Source: an uncultured Oscillospiraceae bacterium (GTDB lineage Bacteria > Bacillota > Clostridia > Oscillospirales > Oscillospiraceae). Taken from it: 64,000 nucleotides of DNA. The position numbers were made by a program, and so were the translations under genes. Position 1 is the stretch's first letter, and every line of letters starts with the position of its first letter. Below, in pieces: positions 57,955 through 64,000 of this stretch. The stretch lies in assembly GCA_947588605.1 (NCBI GenBank), contig CANPYK010000005.1, positions 39,249 to 103,248 on the forward strand, read 5' to 3'. Under the pieces are notes generated by a model. That model ran no database searches. It had not been told where the DNA came from and was given only the letters and a program-made list of their open reading frames with translations.

Positions 57955-58173
57955 ATGCCGCTGACGATGGCGGGGAACGGGGACACGGGGACCATTGTGA
58001 AGATCGTGGGACGCGACGAGACGCGCCAGCATCTGGCGGAGCTGGGGTTCGTGGTGGGAACGGCGGTGACGGTGCTCACCAAGATCGCCGGGAACATGAT
58101 CCTCTCCGTCCGGGATTCCCGCGTGGCGCTGGACAAGGCCATGGCGGGGCGGATCATCGTGGAACTCAATTGA
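57955..58173 (+). CDS. feoA: FeoA-family protein 1
   Basis: 72 aa, SH3-like beta barrel: MPLTMAGNGDTGTIVKIVG, ETRQHLAELGFVVGTAVTVL, GNMILSVRDSRVALDKAMAG. FeoA assists the ferrous transporter FeoB. First gene of feoA-feoA-feoB. Confidence 0.93.
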   Translation: MPLTMAGNGDTGTIVKIVGRDETRQHLAELGFVVGTAVTVLTKIAGNMILSVRDSRVALDKAMAGRIIVELN

Positions 58174-58209
58174 TCTCCCAACAATTCATTTCAACAAGGA
58201 GGACTCAGC

Positions 58210-58431
58210 ATGAAAACATTACGGGACGCCGCCGTGGGGGACACGGTGACGGTGGAAAGGCTCCACGGCGAGGGCGCGCTTCGCCGCCGCATCATGGACA
58301 TGGGCGTGACCCGGGGCGTGGAGATCTACGTGCGCAAGGTGGCGCCGCTGGGCGACCCCATCGAGGTCACCGTCCGGGGGTACGAGCTGTCCATCCGCAA
58401 GGGCGACGCGGAAAACATCGAGATCGCGTGA
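58210..58431 (+). CDS. feoA: FeoA-family protein 2
   Basis: 73 aa, same fold as its neighbour but diverged: LRDAAVGDTVTVERLHGEG, RRRIMDMGVTRGVEIYV, VRGYELSIRKGDAENIEI. Tandem FeoA genes before feoB are common in Clostridia. AAGGAGG precedes the ATG. Confidence 0.93.
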   Translation: MKTLRDAAVGDTVTVERLHGEGALRRRIMDMGVTRGVEIYVRKVAPLGDPIEVTVRGYELSIRKGDAENIEIA

Positions 58432-58512
58432 GATTTCTTTTTTTGCCTCAGAAGTTAGCGAAAGATAATTTAAATTAGACATCAATAACTGTCATTCAGG
58501 AGGAACAAGCCA

Positions 58513-60726
58513 ATGGATCTGAAAATCGCCCTTGCCGGCAACCCCAACTCCGGCAAGACCACCATGTTCAACGACCTCACCGGCTCCAACCAGTACGTGG
58601 GCAACTGGCCGGGGGTCACGGTGGAGAAGAAGGAGGGGCGCTTAAAGGGCCACAAGGACGTGACCGTCCAGGACCTGCCGGGCATCTACTCCCTCTCCCC
58701 CTACACCCTGGAGGAGGTGGTCAGCCGCAACTACCTGGTCACGGAGAAGCCGGACGCCATTTTGAACATCGTGGACGGCACCAACATCGAGCGCAACCTC
58801 TACCTCACCACACAGCTCATCGAGCTGGGCATCCCCGTGGTGGTGGCCCTCAACATGGCCGACCTTGTGCGGAAAAACGGGGACAAGATCGACCTTGCCA
58901 AGCTCAGCCGCGCCCTCAATTGTGAGGTGGTGGAGACCTCCGCCCTGAAGGGCCAGGGCTCCATGGAGGCCGCCGAGCTGGCGGTCAAGGCCGCCCGGGA
59001 GAAGAAGGCGGTGGAGCTGCCCTCCGTCTTCCAGGGCAGCGTGGAGCACGCCATCGCCCACATCGAGGAGTCCATCGAAAGCCTGGTGGATCCCCGGTTC
59101 CTGCGCTGGTACGCCATCAAGCTCTTTGAGCGGGACGAGAAGGTCCGGGAGGAGCTGAAGCTGCCGGAGGAGCTTTTGAAGCACTTAGACGAGCACATCG
59201 CCGACTGCGAAAAGGAGCTGGACGACGACGCGGAGAGCATCATCACCAACCAGCGCTACGCCTACATAGCCGGGGTGGTCAGCAAGGCGGTGACGAAAAA
59301 GCACACCGGCGCGAAGATGAGCGTCTCCGACAAGATAGACCGGATCGTCACCAACCGGATCCTGGCCCTGCCCATCTTCGCCATAGTTATGTTCGTCATC
59401 TACGCCATCGCCATGGGCCCGTCCCCCGCCGACGGCGGCATCGGCATCGGCACCTGGGGCACCGACTGGGCCAACGACGTGCTCTTTGGCGAGTGGGTGC
59501 CGGGACTTTTCGATAAGCTCCTCCTGAACGCCGCCGGGGAGCCCCGCGTGGCGGGCTGGCTCTACGGCCTCATTCAGGACGGCATCGTGGCCGGCGTCGG
59601 CGCGGTGCTGGGATTTGTGCCGCAGATACTTGTACTTTGCCTCCTTTTGAGTATAATAGAGGATATAGGCTACATGGCCCGTATCGCCTTCATCATGGAC
59701 CGCATTTTCCGCCGTTTCGGCCTCTCCGGCAAATCCTTCATCCCGCTCCTTGTGGCCACGGGCTGCGGCGTGCCGGGCATCATGGCTTCCCGCACCATCG
59801 AGCAGGACCGAGACAGGAAGATGACTATCATGACCACCGGCTTCATCCCCTGCGGGGCCAAGCTGCCCATCATCGGCCTTTTGGCGGGCGCGGTCTTCGG
59901 CAACTCCGTATGGGTGTCGGTCTCGGCCTTTTTCATCGGCATCGCCGCGGTGATCGTCTCCGGCGTGATGCTGAAGAAGTTTAAAATCTTTGCCGGCGAC
60001 CCTGCCCCCTTTGTCATGGAGCTTCCCCCCTACCACGTCCCCTCCATGGGCAATGTCCTGCGGGCCACCTGGGAGCGGGGCTGGTCCTTCATCAAGCGCG
60101 CCGGCACCGTGGTGCTGATCTCCTCCGTGGTCCTCTGGTTCCTCCAGGGCTACGGCTTTACCGGCGGCGTCTGGGGCGCCGTGGAGGACAACAACAATTC
60201 CCTGCTGGCCGCGGTCGGACGCGGCGTCGCCTGGATCTTCTATCCCCTGGGCTGGATGGGCGATATGGCCTGGAAGGCCGCCGTGGCCACCTTCACCGGC
60301 CTCATCGCCAAGGAGGAGGTCATCAACACCTTCGGCGTCCTCTACCAGTACGCCGGCGAGATAGACCTTCTGGAGGACTCCTCCCCCATCTGGCAGGCCG
60401 TCGGGGCGGACTTCGGCGCCATTACGGCGTACAGCTTCATGATCTTCAACCTCCTGTGCGCCCCCTGCTTCGCCGCTATGGGCGCCATCAAGCGGGAGAT
60501 GAACAACTGGAAGTGGACCCTGGGCGCCATCGGCTATATGTGCCTCTTCGCCTACGTCGTCGCCATGATCGTCTTCCAGCTGGGCGGGCTCATCACCGGC
60601 GAGGCCACCTTCGGCCCCTTCACCGTCGTCGCCGCGCTGCTGCTCCTGGGCCTGCTCTACCTGGTGTTCCGCAAAAACAAGTATAACGAAAACCATCTCA
60701 CTGAACGTGTAAAGGAACGTGTTTAA
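58513..60726 (+). CDS. feoB: Ferrous iron transporter FeoB
   Basis: 737 aa. An N-terminal G domain (G1 AGNPNSGKTTMFNDL near residue 8, G3 DLPGIYSL, G4 ALNMADL), a helical GDI region (about 165-280), then Gate domains: the first with GYMARIAFIMDRIFRRFGLSG and the CGVPGIMASR Cys motif, the second with KEEVINTFGVLYQ and a final helix. It imports Fe2+ across the cytoplasmic membrane. Third gene of the operon. Confidence 0.97.
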   Translation: MDLKIALAGNPNSGKTTMFNDLTGSNQYVGNWPGVTVEKKEGRLKGHKDVTVQDLPGIYSLSPYTLEEVVSRNYLVTEKPDAILNIVDGTNIERNLYLTTQLIELGIPVVVALNMADLVRKNGDKIDLAKLSRALNCEVVETSALKGQGSMEAAELAVKAAREKKAVELPSVFQGSVEHAIAHIEESIESLVDPRFLRWYAIKLFERDEKVREELKLPEELLKHLDEHIADCEKELDDDAESIITNQRYAYIAGVVSKAVTKKHTGAKMSVSDKIDRIVTNRILALPIFAIVMFVIYAIAMGPSPADGGIGIGTWGTDWANDVLFGEWVPGLFDKLLLNAAGEPRVAGWLYGLIQDGIVAGVGAVLGFVPQILVLCLLLSIIEDIGYMARIAFIMDRIFRRFGLSGKSFIPLLVATGCGVPGIMASRTIEQDRDRKMTIMTTGFIPCGAKLPIIGLLAGAVFGNSVWVSVSAFFIGIAAVIVSGVMLKKFKIFAGDPAPFVMELPPYHVPSMGNVLRATWERGWSFIKRAGTVVLISSVVLWFLQGYGFTGGVWGAVEDNNNSLLAAVGRGVAWIFYPLGWMGDMAWKAAVATFTGLIAKEEVINTFGVLYQYAGEIDLLEDSSPIWQAVGADFGAITAYSFMIFNLLCAPCFAAMGAIKREMNNWKWTLGAIGYMCLFAYVVAMIVFQLGGLITGEATFGPFTVVAALLLLGLLYLVFRKNKYNENHLTERVKERV

Positions 60727-60727
60727 G

Positions 60728-60907
60728 ATGCTTCAATGGCTCCAGCAAAATATCGCCACCATCCTCGTCGCCGCCGTCGTCTTCGCCGTCCTGGCCCTCG
60801 TGGTCGTCAAAATGGTCCGCGACCGCAAGCGCGGCAAGACCTCCTGTTCCTGCGGCTGCGGCGGCTGTCCCCACGCGGATGCGTGCCACGGGACGAAGGA
60901 GAAATAA
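60728..60907 (+). CDS. FeoB-associated Cys-rich membrane protein
   Basis: 59 aa from the ATG at 60728, 1 bp after the feoB stop. One transmembrane helix (about residues 8-28) is followed by a cytoplasmic basic stretch and a Cys cluster (SCSCGCGGCPHADACHG). It matches the FeoB-associated Cys-rich family found at the end of feo operons; the Cys tail may bind iron (inference). Confidence 0.9.
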   Translation: MLQWLQQNIATILVAAVVFAVLALVVVKMVRDRKRGKTSCSCGCGGCPHADACHGTKEK

Positions 60908-61532
60908 GGGGCAACCCTTTTAGCCTTCCCCGCAAAGCGGGGAAGGTGGCGCCCGCAGGCGCCGGATGAGGTGGGTACGTTCATCGGAACCGCTCAAAGC
61001 CCTTCGGCTCCCACCTCACCCCTCCCCCTCCCCGCCCTGCGGGGAGGGCTCTCAGTCGGGGGCGGGTGCGTTCTGTCGATACCGCTCTCATGTCCCACGC
61101 TCGCTTCCCCCCCGACCCCTTTTTCGGAAAAAGGGGTGCCGCCGCGGCGGCGGGGTATTCGAGCCCGTGGGGCGTCGCTGGGGGTTTCGGTAATCGGATC
61201 CCGGCGCTGCGCGCCACCCCGACCTGGGAGAGGCAAGAGTGGGTGCGTTGTCGGAGCGGTTCCGATAAAACGCGCCGCCCCCGTCTCGGAGCCCCCTCCT
61301 CGTAGGGGGGGCAGGGGGGCAGCGAGCGTTGGGGTTTCCGAACGGTCCCGATAAAACGTACCGCCCCTAACTATGCCGTAGGGGCCGCCGTCCCCGGCGG
61401 CCCGCGTTCCGATGACCTCCGATGTCGGTTATCATTTCCCATTCCGCCTGCGGGCGCAATTTTTATAAAGGTGGCGCTCTTGCTTTGCGCCGGGAAATGG
61501 GCTATAATCGGCGGTAAAAGGGGGAACGGAGC
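60908..61532. repeat. Repeat cluster before the terminal lipoprotein gene
   Basis: About 60919-61052 copies 1079-1212 (CTTCCCCGCAAAGCGGGGAAG hairpin region, GCGCCCGCAGGCGCC, CTCCCCGCCCTGCGGGGAG). A CCCCTTTTTCGGAAAAAGGGG block is at about 61115-61138, a CCTCCTCGTAGG module near 61289-61310, and a GCCGTAGGGGCCGCC module near 61376-61402. The promoter of the next gene follows. No gene. Confidence 0.8.
61480..61508 (+). promoter_or_regulatory. Promoter of the terminal lipoprotein gene
   Basis: TTGCTT (61480-61485), 17-bp spacer, TATAAT (61503-61508), 24 bp before the ATG. Confidence 0.78.
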
Positions 61533-63860
61533 ATGAAGAAGGTCCGGGTTTGGGCGGGGCTGCTTGCGGCCGTTTTGGCGCTGGGGCTGGCGGCCGGGTG
61601 CCGGGGCGGGAGCGGCGGTTCGGCGGTGACGGAGCCGGCGGCGAGCGGGCCGGAGGAGCCGGTGCGGGGGTGCTTTGACTTTGAGCGGGCCCTTCGTCTG
61701 GGGCTTGCGCCGGAGGAGTGGCGGGCGCGGGCCGGCGAGCAGATCACCGGCGCTCAGTTCCGCGCCGCGCTGGAGGGGCTCGTGGGGCGGTTCCGGCCGG
61801 AGCAGACGGCGTATTTTGAGGAGAACGTCACGGACCTGGACATCCCCCTGACCCGTGGCATGGGGTTCATCATGGCCTACTACGCGGCCAAATGCGTGGG
61901 CGCGGACACCTACAACAACGATTTTGACAACAACCGCGTGGACACCGACGAGCTTTGGAGCGCGGCCCCGGACCAATTCCGGGACCTCCTGCCCCACTGT
62001 GGGGACGGGCCGGAGGACTGCGGCGGAATGACCTGGAACGACGTGTTTACCGCGGCGTACCTCTTTTCCTTCTGGCACAGCTCTCCCCTCTCCGGCGAGC
62101 TCCTGTTCGATTTTGACGGGGAGACCGGGTCCATGCGCCAGGGCGAGGCGCTGACGGTGGAGGACGCGGGCGCCTGTCTCGCCCGTCTTTATGACAGCGT
62201 GCCCGTCTTCGCCCCCCTGGACGACGCCCGGGTCACGGAGCCCGACGGTGCCCTCCTGGCCCCGGAGCACATCGCCGAGGCCCTGGCGCTGCCGGAGGTC
62301 ACCTCGGACTCCCACCCGGTCTGGACGGGCTTCGTTTTCGGGAGCGAGTACCGGACGACCTTCAACGTCTTCCCCCAGCAGCTGGAAAAAAGCGCCGCCT
62401 TCGGCTTCAACAGCGCCAGGATCAAGGTGAATTTTGAGGCGCTTTTCAACGGAGACGTGACGGAGTCGGATGTCACCGCCCTCCACGCCCTGGACAACAT
62501 GGTCCGGACGGCCATTGAAAACGGCCTGCACCTCAACATCTGCCTCGTCACCCTGCCGGGGCGGACCACCTCCTTTGACGAGCAGACCTACACCTCCCAG
62601 GGCGAGTTCGACCTGTTCATCGACCCGGAAAAGCAGGCGCTGGCGGACCGCGTCTGGACGGTCCTGGCCCGGCGCTACCGGGAGGTGCCCAGCGCCAGCC
62701 TGTCCTTCACGCCCTTCTGGGAGGCGCTGAACAGGAACCTCAGCAGCGGCCTCCCCTACGAGGAGTACGGGCCGGAGGACGTGGGGCGGTATCTGGCCCA
62801 CGTGATTGGCGTCATCAGGGCCGAGGACCCGGACAGGCTCGTCATCTACGAGCCCACCGCCAACAACCCGCTGGAGGAGATCCGGCGGGAGGCGTCCGCC
62901 GTCCTGTCCGCCGCGGGGCCGCTGGAGAACGCCATTATCTCCTACAATTACTGTCAGCACGCCTACGTCTACGCCGGCATGAACGCCACCGAGGGGTCGA
63001 ACATCGATGTGAACAACCACAGTATGTTCCTCCCCGACTACCCCAACACCATATACAGCGTGAACGTCAACATCTACGACAATTTCCCCCTGACCTTCGA
63101 CGGGACGCTCCCGGCGGGGACGGTGGTGGATATCTACCTCAGGCACGCCTTCGGCGGCAGTCTGGAGGTCCTCGCCGACGGGCGGAGCCTCTGGCGCGAG
63201 GTCCTGGAGGATAAGGAGTACCGGTGCGGCGAGATGGTCTCCGGCTTCTATCCCTTTGCCGAGAGCGAGAAGAAGATCAGCGTGACCCTGCCGGAGGACA
63301 CGGACGAGCTTGTCATCTCCTGCGCCAATGGCGGCGTTCAGATCAGCGGCGTCGACCTCCTTCTGCCCGAGGCATACGCTGTGGAGCGCTGGTATTACGC
63401 CACGGGGTACGACGCGTTCCTGGGCGCGGAAACGGAGGCAGGCGTCAGAAGGGTGAAGACCTCCAGGGTCATGGTCTGCCCCAACGCCTGGGAGTCGGAG
63501 CCCACCCGCGTCACGGTACACGACGACCTGAGCTACACCACCCAGTACGTGACGGCCCAAGCCAACGCCGACGAGGCGGCGGCCTGGGGGGACGGCATCG
63601 CCGCGCTGGACGGTAATTGCGTGGTGCGCTTTGAAAGCGCCTGCTTCTCCGGGACGACCTGGGAGTCCATGGCGGCCTATTACGAGGACATCCTGTCCAT
63701 GTGCGCCGAACACGGCTTCAGCTGGTGGAGCAACGACTGGTACAACATTTGCAGCGGAAGCACCGTCCCCATCGCCGGCGCCTCCCTTGTCCGCTTCGAC
63801 GACTACCCGGCCTTCAACATGGAGCTCCTGGAGCTCCTGCAAAAGTACCAAGCCCGGTAG
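61533..63860 (+). CDS. Large lipoprotein with glycosidase-like TIM-barrel region
   Basis: 775 aa. Signal peptide with lipobox (LGLAAGC, Cys at about residue 23). About 45-230 is a helical region of unknown type. From about 265 to 480 the text resembles a GH5-like (beta/alpha)8 barrel: GFNSARIKVNFEALF, NGLHLNICLVTLPGR, LSFTPFWEALNRN and EDPDRLVIYEPTANNP. The usual acid/base motif NEP reads NRN, so the enzyme may be inactive or use other residues. A beta-sandwich-like part (about 500-610) and a C-terminal YxxxWWSNDWYN stretch follow. GGGGGAACGGAG precedes the ATG. Confidence 0.65.
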   Translation: MKKVRVWAGLLAAVLALGLAAGCRGGSGGSAVTEPAASGPEEPVRGCFDFERALRLGLAPEEWRARAGEQITGAQFRAALEGLVGRFRPEQTAYFEENVTDLDIPLTRGMGFIMAYYAAKCVGADTYNNDFDNNRVDTDELWSAAPDQFRDLLPHCGDGPEDCGGMTWNDVFTAAYLFSFWHSSPLSGELLFDFDGETGSMRQGEALTVEDAGACLARLYDSVPVFAPLDDARVTEPDGALLAPEHIAEALALPEVTSDSHPVWTGFVFGSEYRTTFNVFPQQLEKSAAFGFNSARIKVNFEALFNGDVTESDVTALHALDNMVRTAIENGLHLNICLVTLPGRTTSFDEQTYTSQGEFDLFIDPEKQALADRVWTVLARRYREVPSASLSFTPFWEALNRNLSSGLPYEEYGPEDVGRYLAHVIGVIRAEDPDRLVIYEPTANNPLEEIRREASAVLSAAGPLENAIISYNYCQHAYVYAGMNATEGSNIDVNNHSMFLPDYPNTIYSVNVNIYDNFPLTFDGTLPAGTVVDIYLRHAFGGSLEVLADGRSLWREVLEDKEYRCGEMVSGFYPFAESEKKISVTLPEDTDELVISCANGGVQISGVDLLLPEAYAVERWYYATGYDAFLGAETEAGVRRVKTSRVMVCPNAWESEPTRVTVHDDLSYTTQYVTAQANADEAAAWGDGIAALDGNCVVRFESACFSGTTWESMAAYYEDILSMCAEHGFSWWSNDWYNICSGSTVPIAGASLVRFDDYPAFNMELLELLQKYQAR

Positions 63861-63872
63861 GACCGGGCCGAA

Positions 63873-63917
63873 GCGGCGCGGGCGGCCGTCCATCCCCCGC
63901 CGCCCCGCCGCTTTTTT
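63873..63917 (+). terminator. Terminator after the terminal lipoprotein gene
   Basis: A long GC-rich stem (GCGGCG ... CGCCGC) is followed by TTTTTT, 13 bp past the stop. The last 80 bp of the window hold no supported gene. Confidence 0.85.
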
Positions 63918-64000
63918 CGCAAATGTAGGTTTGTCAATGATGTGTTACAGAGGAGGGAAGGAACGAAGCACCAGTAAGGGAGACTGCCAGTTAAGAGGAC

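Noticed and set aside
63937..64000. ORF starting ATGATGTGTTAC and running off the window
   Set aside because: Only about 21 codons are visible, no ribosome site precedes it; insufficient support.

Overview
The window looks like a chromosomal segment of a GC-rich, spore-forming Clostridia member, most likely from the Oscillospiraceae group of gut anaerobes (inference). Supporting genes are SpoIIP, CotF-like coat proteins, a CtsR-McsA-ClpC heat-shock operon, a YloU/FakA pair, AbrB, S-layer homology (SLH) proteins, a 2[4Fe-4S] ferredoxin and a FeoA-FeoA-FeoB cluster. Gene starts usually carry strong GGAGG-type ribosome binding sites, and many genes have near-consensus sigma-A promoters. I saw no rRNA, tRNA, CRISPR array, prophage or complete insertion sequence.

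Layout. 1-2.2 kb: the end of a metal P-type ATPase, a repeat mosaic and a DUF975 membrane protein. 2.2-12.9 kb: an eight-gene purine operon on the minus strand (purE, purF-like, purM, purN, purO-like, AICAR transformylase, purD, purL) with one consensus promoter. 13-26 kb: a large SLH protein, an alpha-oxoamine synthase/SDR pair, a PstS-like lipoprotein, two small spore coat proteins, TspO, a second SLH protein, a small XRE regulator, a NUDIX hydrolase and a DegV/FakB protein. 26-36 kb: FakA/YloU, dUTPase, thioredoxin and its reductase, UvrA and an HtrA protease. 36-44 kb: metA-mscS-DUF1622, AbrB, RsmI and an N6-adenine methyltransferase, a serpin coupled to an ECF sigma factor, and ferredoxin. 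44-52 kb: ctsR-mcsA-clpC (no mcsB), a three-gene overlapping cluster (TSCPD, unknown, HAD), SpoIIP, and a compact intergenic locus with tandem structured elements, a 31-codon hydrophobic peptide and a MITE. 52-64 kb: cysteine desulfidase-like CyuA, an abnormal sigma factor, MnmG, a CBS protein, a parS-like palindrome, the Feo operon and a lipoprotein with a TIM-barrel glycosidase-like region.

Non-coding space is unusual. Nearly every gap over 200 bp is filled with a few families of GC-rich palindromic modules, reshuffled from gap to gap and never seen inside a gene. Two copies of a 159-bp MITE have 3-bp target duplications, and one empty site survives in a related repeat. The best candidates for undescribed biology are the sigma factor/membrane-serpin pair (41.9-43.9 kb), the small hydrophobic peptide with convergent promoters and duplicated 3' structures (51.2-51.75 kb), a PurF homologue lacking its nucleophilic cysteine, and the two-gene sphingoid-base-like module (16-18 kb). 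All calls come from reading the sequence; no database search was run.
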